The translations under genes were made by a program, and so were the position numbers. Positions 17,074 through 25,404 of a DNA stretch of 32,436 nucleotides are shown here, one piece after another; positions within the stretch are counted from its first letter, which is position 1, and each line of letters opens with the position of its first letter. The notes under the pieces are model-generated. The model was not told where the DNA came from. It did no database searches and saw only the letters and a program-made list of their open reading frames with translations. Source of the stretch: a virus; IMG/VR virus record IMGVR_UViG_3300036859_000361, positions 1 to 32,436 of that record, one strand, 5' to 3'.

Positions 17074-18489
17074 TTACTCGGCGCGGACTACGATGAGCGA
17101 CTGGCCGGTCACACCGTCCAGGCGCGCGTTGTAGCCGGGATACCGGCAGTGGTTCTGATACCGCTTGCGGTACCACGCCTCGAAGCTGTCACGGCCCGAG
17201 CTGCCGGTGCCCACGCGCACCAGGACCGAACCGTCCTCCTGCACCCACTCACCCGGCGAGGCCTGATAGCGGACGAACCCGCTGTTCTCCTCGTCGATGA
17301 GCATCATCACGTCGAGCGGGAAGTCCCGGATCGGCGTGACGGGCACTTCGCCGGCGGTGACGTCGCCCTGTTTGAACGCCTTGGTCAGGACGTCGGGGTT
17401 GGCCAGCGTCGACTGGATCGAGTAGCGGCGGTCGGGCTGCGAGAGCTTGAGATACAGCCGACGCGTCGAGTGGTGCGCGAGGATGCGCGTGATCTTCGAC
17501 CCGAGCTTCTGGTCGAGCACGTCCGACACCTGCTGGAGCAGATCTTCGGAGAGCGAGCCGGTCGCCGCCTTGCAGTAGCTCTGGTAGGCGCCGTAGATCG
17601 AGCGGTCCACGTTGAAGTAGTTGTTGCGGATGCCGCCGTCGTCGACGAGCGCCATCATGCCCCACGCGGCCTTTTCCCACGAGGTGTCCACGATGTCCGT
17701 GACGGAGCTGTTCGCCGCCTGGACCACGTAGTCGTTGTCCGCCACGCCCGCCGCCGGCGCCGCGTCCAGCGTGATGCTGGCGCCCGAGCTCGCGCACGCC
17801 GTGACTTTGCGGATGCCCGAGCGGAGCACGCCGGTCGCGGGGTTCACGAACCCGATATACATGCCGGGCCGGATGAAGCGGTTGCCGAACGACGCCTGCG
17901 TGAGCCCGCCGGGGTTGTCCAGCGTCAGGGTGGTGTCGGTCGTCGGCGTGCCTTCGTTGATGAACGCCAGGATGCCCTTGCCATCGAGGGTCAGCGCGGC
18001 TTCTTCCATGCGCGCGATGTCCTTGATGATTTTGTTCATCTCGTTGGTGCGCGCCGCTTTGAACGCGCCCTTCGAGCTGCGGGAATCGTGGATCGCTTCC
18101 GACGTCAGCCGGACGCGCGCCATCAGCTTGCGCTGGCCGATACGCACCTGGACGTTGCCCTGGGCGCCGGCGTCCGCGAACGCGCCGTCCTCACCGACCC
18201 ACATCGGGGAAGTGTTGCGCGTCACGTCGGCCGTGTAGACGACCTCGCGGCCCGCGAACTCGGCCGTCTCAGGCTTGAGCAGGTCGGACAGCGGGTTCCG
18301 GTTGTTCGTCTGGTCCGCGACGAAATCTTCGTAGTAGTCCTTGTAGATTCCGTCGATCTGCTGCGTGTCGGCGCCGGCCATCCCGAGGGCGGCCAGGCCG
18401 GGGAGAAGGTGAACGAACGGGACGCCGATCAGGTAGAGCAGGACCAGCGCCGTGATGACGAACGGCTTGAAGTAGGGGTGTTTGGTCAT
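17074..18489 (-). CDS. Major capsid protein, HK97 fold, with hydrophobic N-terminal extension
   Basis: 471 residues from the ATG at 18489, eight bases after the scaffold stop; an alternative ATG at 18381 gives 435 residues (MAGADTQQIDGIYKDYYED). The core shows the order expected for HK97-type coats: N-arm, E-loop with strand QVRIGQRKLMARVRLTSEAI (113-133), spine helix GAFKAARTNEMNKIIKDIAR (141-160), then a P-domain and A-domain (DTSWEKAAWGMMALVDDGG, KITRILAHHSTRRLYLKLSQ) and a C-terminal DSFEAWYRKRYQNHCRYPGY. Residues 10-38 (FVITALVLLYLIGVPFVHLL) are hydrophobic enough to span a membrane, unusual for a coat protein. Portal and scaffold upstream support the call. The start choice decides whether this extension is made. 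Confidence 0.8.
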   Translation of the reverse strand: MTKHPYFKPFVITALVLLYLIGVPFVHLLPGLAALGMAGADTQQIDGIYKDYYEDFVADQTNNRNPLSDLLKPETAEFAGREVVYTADVTRNTSPMWVGEDGAFADAGAQGNVQVRIGQRKLMARVRLTSEAIHDSRSSKGAFKAARTNEMNKIIKDIARMEEAALTLDGKGILAFINEGTPTTDTTLTLDNPGGLTQASFGNRFIRPGMYIGFVNPATGVLRSGIRKVTACASSGASITLDAAPAAGVADNDYVVQAANSSVTDIVDTSWEKAAWGMMALVDDGGIRNNYFNVDRSIYGAYQSYCKAATGSLSEDLLQQVSDVLDQKLGSKITRILAHHSTRRLYLKLSQPDRRYSIQSTLANPDVLTKAFKQGDVTAGEVPVTPIRDFPLDVMMLIDEENSGFVRYQASPGEWVQEDGSVLVRVGTGSSGRDSFEAWYRKRYQNHCRYPGYNARLDGVTGQSLIVVRAE

Positions 18490-18497
18490 GGTTGTTG

Positions 18498-19487
18498 TCA
18501 GCCTCGCGCGGCGAAGTACGCGTCCGCTGCCGCATCGTGCAGCTGGTTCGCGTCTCGTACGTTGGGTTGACCTGGTTGCTGACCGACCGGGGGCGCTCCA
18601 GCGCCACCACGCGGCACGCGCGGCGGGGGCTGTTGGCCGGGACGTCGGGGGGCACCAGGCTGTTGTCCGGTTCCGGGGGCACCTGCCTGCTGCGCCGGGA
18701 CGATCACGCCGTTGCGGTACATCCGCATGAACTCCTTGGCCAGGCCGGTGTCGCCCATCCGGTACCGGGCCGCGGCGTTCTTGTCGGTTTCCAGCCAGGA
18801 GACGAAAGCCGCGTCGAGCGACTTCTGCGCGAACTCGTGGAGCTGCCGGTTGCCGAAGGCCTCTTTGACTGCGCCGTCGAAGGCCTCCCACATCCGGGTC
18901 CCGATGTCCTGCCATCGCGCCTGGTCCTGTGACTTGAACCCGTTGACCGTCTCGGGGAGCTGCAGGATGTCCTGCGCCTTCTCGAGGAGCGGCTTGAGCT
19001 GCGGGAACAAGCGGTAGACCGCCGCGATCGCCTTCTGGTCGGCTTCAGACAGCTGCGGCTGGCCCTCACCCGCGCCCGGCCCCCCGGCCGGCGGACGGAT
19101 GCCGGTCAGCGCGGCAACCTGGTTCTGAAGCATTTGCAACTGGCCCTGGAGCTGCTGGTTCTGCGCCAGCACCGTCCGATAGCCGTTTGCAACCTGGCCG
19201 TACTGCTCTGCTGTGAACGTCTGTGGCGTCCCGCCATCCTGCCCAGGGGCGCCAGCGACCGGCGGTTGGCCGGGCTGACGTGCGGGTGCCTGAGCGGGCT
19301 GCCGGCCGGCGGGGGCAGCAGGGGGTTGGCGGGACGGGTCATCGTCACCGCCGCCGGCGTCGTCGTTGAGATCGAGATCGTACTCGGGGTGCGCCGTGGG
19401 GTCGCCGCCGCCAGAGCCATCGTCAATGCCGTCGCAAAGGGGCTGCTGGACGTAAAACCACGGACTCCGGCGCCAAGATCCGAACAT
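18498..19487 (-). CDS. Candidate head scaffolding protein
   Basis: 329 residues starting MFGSWRRSPWFYVQQP with GAGG seven bases upstream. The N-terminal third is acidic and Pro/Gln/Gly-rich (DLDLNDDAGGGDDDPSRQP), residues about 95-128 form a Gln-rich coiled coil (NGYRTVLAQNQQLQGQLQML), and residues about 150-260 are helical (LPETVNGFKSQDQARWQDIG, MWEAFDGAVKEAFGN). A Pro/Gln-rich tail ends NQLHDAAADAYFAARG. Position between portal and capsid genes and the acidic, coiled-coil composition are typical of scaffolds, which direct coat assembly and then leave. No protease motif is seen. Confidence 0.65.
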   Translation of the reverse strand: MFGSWRRSPWFYVQQPLCDGIDDGSGGGDPTAHPEYDLDLNDDAGGGDDDPSRQPPAAPAGRQPAQAPARQPGQPPVAGAPGQDGGTPQTFTAEQYGQVANGYRTVLAQNQQLQGQLQMLQNQVAALTGIRPPAGGPGAGEGQPQLSEADQKAIAAVYRLFPQLKPLLEKAQDILQLPETVNGFKSQDQARWQDIGTRMWEAFDGAVKEAFGNRQLHEFAQKSLDAAFVSWLETDKNAAARYRMGDTGLAKEFMRMYRNGVIVPAQQAGAPGTGQQPGAPRRPGQQPPPRVPRGGAGAPPVGQQPGQPNVRDANQLHDAAADAYFAARG

Positions 19488-19510
19488 GGGCTACCTCGCT
19501 AGAACTAAAG

Positions 19511-19524
19511 TGGAGACGTCTGCA
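19511..19524. repeat. 14-mer copy 11 (gap)
   Basis: TGGAGACGTCTGCA, 13 of 14. In the portal-scaffold gap, directly next to a hairpin. Confidence 0.7.
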
Positions 19525-19543
19525 GGGAACCACAGCCGTTCCC
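19525..19543. other. Hairpin in the portal-scaffold gap
   Basis: GGGAAC (19525-19530), loop CACAGCC, GTTCCC (19538-19543). It directly abuts a copy of the 14-mer (19511-19524) in the 74-base gap between portal stop and scaffold start. A minus-strand TTGACA (plus 19547-19552) lies beside it, without a clear -10 element. Confidence 0.4.
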
Positions 19544-19561
19544 GTTCTGTCAATTTACGTT

Positions 19562-22090
19562 TCACATAATCGCGGTGGCTTGCGGGCTCTGCACCCCGCT
19601 GCCGGCCGCGTGCTGATGCGCGTGCGGATTGCCGTGGCCGCTGTTCTGGTTGCTGTTTTCGAGCGCCTTGGCCGCCCCCTGCGGCGGTGGGGCCCCGACG
19701 CCGGCGCCCGCGCCCGGCGCCGACAGCATCGCCTGCTGCATGGCCTCCTGCGCGGCCGCTTCGAGGTGCGCCTGGCGGTGCAGCCCCCACAGCTCCTCCA
19801 GCTCCGGGTATTCCTGGAAGATCATCAGGGCCTCGTCCGACTGGCAGAAGATGTCGTGCTGGACGATGTGCACCATGTGCTTGTCCCACGGCCGCACCTT
19901 CAGCGGGTTGCCGGGGAACAGGATGGCCTGCTGCGTGGCGGCCGGCTGCGGCACCATCTGCGTGACGGTCTGCATCGCCGGCTGGCCGTTCTCGTCGCCG
20001 CCGCCCTGGTCGTCGGGGCCGGTCGGCGCCGCCACCTGGACCTGCTGCGGCTGCGGCGCGGCCGCGAGACGTTGCTGGTCGGAGATGAGCGGCATGCCCG
20101 GCTGCGGGGGCGGTGGAATCGTCTGCACCCAGGCCGCGAACAACGTCTGCTCGCGCAGCGCGCCCTTCATGGAGGCGTCGAGCGACGGCGCCAGGTGGCT
20201 GATGCCGATCTCGCGCATGACCTCGTAGGCCTGTTCCGGGTCCATCACGTTCAGGACCCCGAGGTTCTTGCCGTGCTCGATCGCGGCGCGCTTCCCGAGC
20301 GCGGTCTTGGGGAGCTGCGAGCCGTCCTCGACGACGATATCGACCGCGCCGGTCAGGTCCGCCTTCTTGAACTTCTTGAACGTCCAGGAGCGGTTCGGCC
20401 GCATCGCCGCCCGGATGCGTTCCTCCGGGCCGAACTGCCGCTCGATTTCGATGGCCAGCTTGTACCACTCGCGGTAGACCTCGGCGCGCGCCATCATCGC
20501 GGGCCCGAAGCGCGACTCCGACAGCTCCTTCAGGAGGTTCAGCGCGGAGAAGGCCTCGATGCCACTCGGCTTGTTCCCCTTCAGGACGTCGTAGGTGCCG
20601 ACCAGCTCCTCGATGTCCGACTTGATTTGCTCGCGGCGGGTGAACAGCGAGTTGGGGATGTTGGCGCCGGGGATGCGCTCCGGCTTCGCGTTGCCGCCGG
20701 CGACGTTCGGGTTGTACTTCACGACCAGGCCGGGCTCGCCGGTGAAGGACTTGACCTCCGCGCCCTTCGGTTCGAGCCACACCGGGTTCGCCATGCGCTG
20801 CTCGCACAGGGCCGACATCGAGTCGAGCTGATTGAGCTGGTCCTGCTTCGGCAGCATCACGTCGAGCGCGCCGCGGCCGTTCATGCGGCCGCCCAGGTCC
20901 TCGTAGATGCCGTGGACGAACGGGAACAGCGGCGTGCCGTTCTGCGTGCGGTAGGGCAGCGGGCCCGGCAGGCCTTCCTCCTCGCGCTGCACCAGGACCG
21001 GGCTCGAGTCTCCGAGCACGCGCGCGACCAGGCCGTGCGGATACTGCGTCGTCGGCCGATGCCACAGCTCGTATTCCGCCACGCCCTCGCTGGAGCCCTC
21101 GTCGCCGCCGTAGGTGATGGGCGTCGAGGCGATGTCGGACTGCTGCGCGATCGCGCGGAGCAGCTGCAGGCTGCGCTCCTGCGGCATCTTCCCCCACACG
21201 ACGCCCTTGCACATCTCCGCGCCGTAGGTGTCGAGGCAGAACTTCTTGGTCCGCCACCGGAGCCGCACGATGAGCGGGGAGTCCTTCAGCTTCGTGTAGA
21301 CGGACGGCGTGGCGTATTCAAACGGCGAGAGGACGTCGGTGAACCCGGCGCCGCCCTTGATGGTGTCGCCCACCGGATAGCCGTGCTGGTCGACCGCGCC
21401 CTCGAACTCGGCGCCGCCGCAATCGGGGCACATCGGGTTCTCGCCCAGGTCCGCGAGCTCCGCCGACGTGTACTGACCGTGACAGCCGGTGCATTCCTGC
21501 CACTGGTCGATGCGCGTGTTGGCCTCGGGGTTCCAGCCGGTCTGCAGGACGCAGTTGCCGAGCGCGATGAACCAGAAGTCGAACTCCCGCATCACGGCTT
21601 TCATGCCGTGCTCCTCCGCGATGAGGGATTCGAGCTTGTCCACCGTTTCGGCCGTGGCCACGGCGTCGGCGTCCGACGTCAGGGGCTTCGCGGTGGTCGA
21701 GAGCTGGATCGCCTGGAACACGGTCTTGATGGTGTTGAGCGCCACCTGCACCACGTTCGTGACCGGGCGGGGGATCCATTTGGCCATCCGCTTGTCGAGC
21801 CACTGGCCCCGCTTCCGGTCGTAGTAGATCCACTGCCGGCTGAGGATGTAGAGAATCACCCGCCACCAGCTGCGCTCGTAGACCCACCGATTCTCCAGCG
21901 CCTCCTTCTTGCACTCCTCGACGAACTTCAGGATCGCCTTGGTGTCCGAATAGGGGTCGACGGGCGCGGCCGCGGCGCCGCCGGTCCCGCCGCCGAACAA
22001 CTGGCCGAGCCGGGCGAGCAGACCTGGCGGGGTCTGGTCACTGCCGAGCGCGGGCGGGAGGCCTCCGGGCTGATACTCGTTGGGCTGCAT
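19562..22090 (-). CDS. Portal protein, P22-like class, with zinc-ribbon insertion
   Basis: 842 residues from the ATG at 22090, with GAGG and the upstream TGA stop just before it. Typical portal features: Trp-rich helix ERSWWRVILYILSRQWIYYD (72-91), WIPRPVTNVVQVALNTIKTV (105-124), the clip/stem region GIYEDLGGRMNGRGALDVML, and a long helical C-terminal part with IKSDIEELVGTYDVLKGNKP. The length and the Gln/Ala/Pro-rich tail fit P22-like portals. Residues 200-224 hold CxxC...CxxC (C200, C203, C221, C224), a probable zinc ribbon not usual in this family. Known: twelve copies form the DNA entry channel at one capsid vertex and bind terminase and adaptor. Confidence 0.8.
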   Translation of the reverse strand: MQPNEYQPGGLPPALGSDQTPPGLLARLGQLFGGGTGGAAAAPVDPYSDTKAILKFVEECKKEALENRWVYERSWWRVILYILSRQWIYYDRKRGQWLDKRMAKWIPRPVTNVVQVALNTIKTVFQAIQLSTTAKPLTSDADAVATAETVDKLESLIAEEHGMKAVMREFDFWFIALGNCVLQTGWNPEANTRIDQWQECTGCHGQYTSAELADLGENPMCPDCGGAEFEGAVDQHGYPVGDTIKGGAGFTDVLSPFEYATPSVYTKLKDSPLIVRLRWRTKKFCLDTYGAEMCKGVVWGKMPQERSLQLLRAIAQQSDIASTPITYGGDEGSSEGVAEYELWHRPTTQYPHGLVARVLGDSSPVLVQREEEGLPGPLPYRTQNGTPLFPFVHGIYEDLGGRMNGRGALDVMLPKQDQLNQLDSMSALCEQRMANPVWLEPKGAEVKSFTGEPGLVVKYNPNVAGGNAKPERIPGANIPNSLFTRREQIKSDIEELVGTYDVLKGNKPSGIEAFSALNLLKELSESRFGPAMMARAEVYREWYKLAIEIERQFGPEERIRAAMRPNRSWTFKKFKKADLTGAVDIVVEDGSQLPKTALGKRAAIEHGKNLGVLNVMDPEQAYEVMREIGISHLAPSLDASMKGALREQTLFAAWVQTIPPPPQPGMPLISDQQRLAAAPQPQQVQVAAPTGPDDQGGGDENGQPAMQTVTQMVPQPAATQQAILFPGNPLKVRPWDKHMVHIVQHDIFCQSDEALMIFQEYPELEELWGLHRQAHLEAAAQEAMQQAMLSAPGAGAGVGAPPPQGAAKALENSNQNSGHGNPHAHQHAAGSGVQSPQATAIM

Positions 22091-22096
22091 AGGTCC

Positions 22097-22291
22097 TCAG
22101 CGGTAGGGACTGCGGTTCGCGCAGGAATTGCACCAGCGGGCCGTATCGGTGGGATTCTCGGCCCGCTTCCGGTGCTTGTGTTGACACTCCAGGATGACGA
22201 ACGGCCCGCGCGCATCGGCGCCGCGTGTGACGATCTTTCGGCGGAAGTCCTCGATGACGGCGGAGTGGCGGCCGCGAGCATCGCGCGTCAT
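22097..22291 (-). CDS. Small Cys/His protein, 64 aa
   Basis: Not assigned to a family. The ATG at 22291 overlaps the upstream stop as ATGA. The sequence (MTRDARGRHSAVIEDFRRKI... VILECQHKHRKRAEN... ARWCNSCANRS) has C-x-H then CxxC, a likely zinc-binding knuckle. This pattern is seen in many tiny phage proteins found between terminase and portal genes. Six bases separate its stop from the portal ATG, so the two are translated together. Confidence 0.6.
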   Translation of the reverse strand: MTRDARGRHSAVIEDFRRKIVTRGADARGPFVILECQHKHRKRAENPTDTARWCNSCANRSPYR

Positions 22292-22800
22292 TTGCGGCGA
22301 TACTCCACGGTGCCGTCCGCTTCGTTGTGGACGATGCCCTGGCGTTCGGCTTCCTCGTCGCCCACGTCCTCGAACCCGTTGACGTGGCCGGTGTAGGCCG
22401 CCATCGCCGCGTCCACGTCGTCGGCCGTCTCGATCGCGCGGCCGACCTCCACCGGGGCCCCGCCGCCGGCTTCTCGCGCCCGCGCGGCCGCCGTGGCCCG
22501 CGCCTCGACGTCTGCAGCCGTCTGCAGCTGCCCCTCGAAGCGCGGCGCCGGCAGGTCGAGGCCCTTCGCGGCCGCGAGGGATTGGCGGTCAGCACTGAGC
22601 GCGTTCGCGTAGTGCCGCATCCAGTCGACGTTCCCCTGGGAGACGGCCAGGGCCCGTTCGAGGCCGAGCACCTTCTGGCGCTCGACGATCAGTTCCTTCT
22701 GCAGGACGACAACCTGGGCCTGCAGCTGCGTGACGTGCTCCTGGTGCGCGGCCTTCAGGGCCTCCAACACCACGCGCACCGCTTTCGACACCCACCACAT
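22288..22800 (-). CDS. Coiled-coil protein, 170 aa
   Basis: Family not recognised. AAGGAGGG upstream marks the ATG at 22800. After MWWVSKAVRVVLEALKAAHQ (possible amphipathic anchor) there is a strong coiled coil, residues about 15-52 (THLQAQVV-like: QLQAQVVVLQKELIVERQKV). The C-terminal half is acidic (DDVDAAMAAYTGHVNGFEDV). A portal accessory or small structural role is possible from its position, but nothing is decisive. A perfect copy of the 14-mer lies inside it, coding for QTAA. Confidence 0.5.
   Translation of the reverse strand: MWWVSKAVRVVLEALKAAHQEHVTQLQAQVVVLQKELIVERQKVLGLERALAVSQGNVDWMRHYANALSADRQSLAAAKGLDLPAPRFEGQLQTAADVEARATAAARAREAGGGAPVEVGRAIETADDVDAAMAAYTGHVNGFEDVGDEEAERQGIVHNEADGTVEYRRK
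22513..22526. repeat. 14-mer copy 12, perfect
   Basis: TGCAGCCGTCTGCA, 14 of 14, preceded by a half-copy GACGTCTGCA sharing four bases (22507-22516). Coiled-coil gene, codes QTAAD. Confidence 0.75.
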
Positions 22801-22812
22801 AGCGGTCCCTCC

Positions 22813-23091
22813 TTACGCGGCCGCGCCGCGCTTCCGGGCCCGGCGCACCAGGTCCTTCAGGAAGCTACGGCGCCGTTTGAGATGTTTCCGCGTCGGGCCG
22901 ATTGGTGCGAGTACAAGCCCTGGGTGCGCCCCCCGGCGCCCACACCGCCGATGCACGACGCGGAAGTTGTAGCCGGCGATCGCCACGACGGTCCCGATGG
23001 GGACGGCCTGGAGCGCCGGCGGGAGCTGTTCTTCGGTCAAGGGGTCGCGCTGCATCGCGCGACGGCGAAAGAAGCGTTCGAGGAAATTCAC
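22813..23091 (-). CDS. Small basic protein, 92 aa
   Basis: Not recognised. I set the start at the GTG at 23091: it overlaps the upstream stop (GTGA) and has GGAGG six bases before it, while the open frame further upstream runs through another gene. MNFLERF-type start (VNFLERFFRRRAMQRDPLTE) is followed by VPIGTVVAIAGYNFRVVHRR and a strongly basic tail KHLKRRRSFLKDLVRRARKR. It could bind nucleic acid; no motif proves it. Confidence 0.5.
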   Translation of the reverse strand: MNFLERFFRRRAMQRDPLTEEQLPPALQAVPIGTVVAIAGYNFRVVHRRCGRRGAHPGLVLAPIGPTRKHLKRRRSFLKDLVRRARKRGAAA

Positions 23092-23279
23092 GAGGCACCT
23101 CCACCAGGGATGTCCGAGCCGGTGTCGCAGTACGACGGCTGGACGATCTGCGCCACGAACAACCGTCCGCACTGCGTGCAGCGAAGGACCGGCGAGCCCT
23201 GGAGCTTCGGGCCTTGCGCCACTTCGAGTACTCCGCCGCACTCGCACCGCACCGTCTGCAGCCGTGTCGCTTTAGGCAT
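23088..23279 (-). CDS. Zinc-ribbon mini-protein, 63 aa
   Basis: MPKATRLQTVRCECGGVLEV ... VLRCTQCGRLFVAQ has two Cys pairs (CEC and CTQC) about 20 residues apart, the spacing of a zinc ribbon. The ATG at 23279 lies inside the end of the large terminase gene, with its stop overlapping the next gene's GTG. Small zinc ribbons next to terminase genes are common in phages; some help DNA or protein contact. Role here unknown. Confidence 0.6.
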   Translation of the reverse strand: MPKATRLQTVRCECGGVLEVAQGPKLQGSPVLRCTQCGRLFVAQIVQPSYCDTGSDIPGGGAS

Positions 23280-24771
23280 AAAAGTCTCCCATCGGGTTCC
23301 CGCGCCACTCGCCCTCCTCGAGGCCGTGGTGCAACAGGGTCATTGGATCGTCGTCTCCGAACTCGTTGCTGACCGACAACGCGTTCCAGTCGAGGCCGGA
23401 ATCGCCTTCGCCCTTCTCGATGCGCTGCAGCCGCTCCCAGGCCCACCGCGCTTCCTCGGGGACCGACTCCGCCAGGCGGACCAGCGGGTTCTCGACGTGC
23501 TTCGGCAGCTCCGGGTAGAGCATGCAGGCGTAGCGCAGCGCGTCGGGCAGGTCGTCGTCCCGCTTGATGACGCGCTCGCGCTTCGCCACGCCGTCCTTGC
23601 CCCAGTTCTCGTCCCACCGATAGTTCTGGAGCTGCTCGATGAGCCGGGGCACGCGGCGCTTCACGAACCACAGTTGCTTGTTGCGGAGCCAGGTCGCCAC
23701 GCGCTGAATGCCGGCGACGACGTTGTTCTCGGCGGGGATGACGTAAAGGCCGTGGTTGGCGAGCTCCAGGGCGGCCTGCTTCTGCGAGCGGTCGTAGCCG
23801 CGGCGCTCGATGACGAACGGCGACTCCATCCGCCGGATCGCGTCGGCGTGTTCGCCGTAGGTCTTGTTGCGCTCCAAGTACTCGTTGATGCAGACCAGGC
23901 CTTTTTCGGTGACGACGATGAGGAGGCCGGCGAAGGGATGGTCGGCGCCGGGGTCGAGCGCGCTGAACGCGGGGCGCGAGGCCTCCAGGCGCGGCCACTC
24001 GGGGAGCACCTGGCGGATTTGCTCGTCGGTGTCGAGGATCTGCGTGCCGAGCAGCTGCCCGTAGACGCTGCCGGTGAAGCAGACGAAATCGCCCAGGTAT
24101 TCCTGCTGGAAGAACAGGTCGTCCAGGTCGAGTTTCGCTTCCGCGACTTCCTCGGCGGAGATCTTCGGGTTGTCGATCGTGCGGTACTTGACCGCCCAGT
24201 ACCCGGGCCGGCCGTTTTGCGCGGGGACGTAGAACTTGTGATAGCACCAGTCGTAGCCGTTGGGCGACGTGGTGATCCAGGCGATGCCCTGGTGGTCGGA
24301 GAGCGTGGGGCGGAGGACCTTCCACGCCATCTCCTGCGTTTTGCGCCCTTCGTCGATCCACAGCCAGTTCAGACCGGGGCCGCGGCCGCGTTCCGGGTCG
24401 TCCAGCGACCGGAAGCTGATTTTCGACTTGTTCTTGAGGATCAGTTCGTGGTGCGCGGCGCTCCAATCGTGAATCCAGCCGCGCGGGATGATGCCGAGGA
24501 CCGCCGGGAGCACGTAGTCGTGCAGTTCCGGGTAGGTCGGCGCGCAGGCCCACCCATGCGTGTTCGGGATCGTCGCTTCCTCGACGGCCGAGATGCCCCC
24601 GATGCGGGTTTTACCACCCCGGCGGCCGCTGAACAGCCCGAAGCGGCGGAAGGCGCGGGTGCCGTCCGCGAGGCGGGCGCGGCGGGCGTTCAAAAAGGCG
24701 GTCTGATAGGGGTGGTCGAGGAGGGCGACCTGGCCGGTGTCATTAACCGGCAGATTTCGCAGGTTCGCCAT
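23272..24771 (-). CDS. terL: Terminase large subunit (ATPase and nuclease)
   Basis: 499 residues, starting directly after the stop of the small-subunit candidate. The N-terminal ATPase has a Walker A, GLFSGRRGGKT (45-55), a Walker B with catalytic Glu, LNWLWIDE (134-141), and a coupling motif TTSP (167-170). The C-terminal RNase H-like nuclease shows its first acidic residue in ALDPGADHPF (D273), another in GYDRSQ (D327), and a third cluster RDDDLPDALRYA (404-415). Known: TerL docks on the portal, pumps DNA into the prohead and cuts the concatemer. All key motifs are present, so the enzyme looks intact. Confidence 0.92.
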   Translation of the reverse strand: MANLRNLPVNDTGQVALLDHPYQTAFLNARRARLADGTRAFRRFGLFSGRRGGKTRIGGISAVEEATIPNTHGWACAPTYPELHDYVLPAVLGIIPRGWIHDWSAAHHELILKNKSKISFRSLDDPERGRGPGLNWLWIDEGRKTQEMAWKVLRPTLSDHQGIAWITTSPNGYDWCYHKFYVPAQNGRPGYWAVKYRTIDNPKISAEEVAEAKLDLDDLFFQQEYLGDFVCFTGSVYGQLLGTQILDTDEQIRQVLPEWPRLEASRPAFSALDPGADHPFAGLLIVVTEKGLVCINEYLERNKTYGEHADAIRRMESPFVIERRGYDRSQKQAALELANHGLYVIPAENNVVAGIQRVATWLRNKQLWFVKRRVPRLIEQLQNYRWDENWGKDGVAKRERVIKRDDDLPDALRYACMLYPELPKHVENPLVRLAESVPEEARWAWERLQRIEKGEGDSGLDWNALSVSNEFGDDDPMTLLHHGLEEGEWRGNPMGDFYA

Positions 24772-25362
24772 CTACTCGGCGTCCACTGCAGACGTCTGCG
24801 GGGCGTCCAGGCTGCGCGCGACCCCCAGGACCGCCCCTTCGATGACGTCGGGCGCGGGTTTCGAGGCATCCGCGCGCTCGAACACGAACGTCAGCTTCAT
24901 GTCGCCCTGCGGGGTGGCGTCTTGCTTGATGGCCGAGTGGGCTTTCAGCTCCCCGAGGCCGTGCAGGACCTTCGTGCCGAGGACCGCCGCGAACTCCGTG
25001 TCCCCCTCGACGAGCCCTTCGAGCACGCGATCGACCGCGAGCTGCGCGACGTCGCCGCGGAGGCGATCCGCGATCTTCTGCAGCTCCTCTTTGCTGCGCT
25101 TCCGCGTCTCGTGGACCCACCAGCGCACCGTCGACGTCGCCACGTCGAACAGTTCCGCGACCTTGGCGTAGCTGCCGACCTCGGCGTAGAGGACCGCCAT
25201 CAGCGTGCCGCGCTGAATCAGCTTTTCCTGTTGTTCGGGGGTCGGGGGTTCTTTCGGCGGCGGAGGCGGAGGTGTAGGTTTTGCCCGCTCGATGGGCACA
25301 TTTCCACGCGAAATCGTCGTGGACGCACGGCGAGCCGGCGTTGTCGACCGGGATTTTGCCAT
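24772..25362 (-). CDS. Candidate terminase small subunit
   Basis: 196 residues, stop TAG adjoining the TerL ATG. After a basic, proline-rich arm (PIERAKPTPPPPPPKEPPTP) there is a helix-turn-helix-like segment, MAVLYAEVGSYAKVAELFDV then ATSTVRWWVHETRKRS (residues about 54-90), followed by an oligomerisation helix region and ending in a flexible tail. The pattern 'A.VGSY.KVAE.FDVATSTVR.WV' plus position directly before TerL are the usual marks of TerS, which recognises the phage packaging site. The residues are a reading of mine, not a family match. Confidence 0.7.
   Translation of the reverse strand: MAKSRSTTPARRASTTISRGNVPIERAKPTPPPPPPKEPPTPEQQEKLIQRGTLMAVLYAEVGSYAKVAELFDVATSTVRWWVHETRKRSKEELQKIADRLRGDVAQLAVDRVLEGLVEGDTEFAAVLGTKVLHGLGELKAHSAIKQDATPQGDMKLTFVFERADASKPAPDVIEGAVLGVARSLDAPQTSAVDAE
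24787..24800. repeat. 14-mer copy 13
   Basis: TGCAGACGTCTGCG, 13 of 14, nearly a perfect palindrome. Small-terminase gene end, codes QTSA. Confidence 0.7.
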
Positions 25363-25382
25363 CGCCAGGTTGTCGGGGAGAG

Positions 25383-25404
25383 CTGAGCCAAAATACAGGC
25401 TCAG
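25383..25404. promoter_or_regulatory. Inverted repeat overlapping the terminase promoter (operator candidate)
   Basis: CTGAGCC (25383-25389), eight-base spacer AAAATACA, GGCTCAG (25398-25404). The -10 box of the minus-strand promoter lies in the spacer, so a protein bound to the arms would block or shape initiation. As RNA the same arms could form a hairpin at the 5' end of the transcript. Confidence 0.5.

Noticed and set aside
19580-25386. Very long plus-strand open frames opposite portal and terminase genes
   Set aside because: TerL and portal motifs on the minus strand are unambiguous. Long antisense frames are normal at this GC content.
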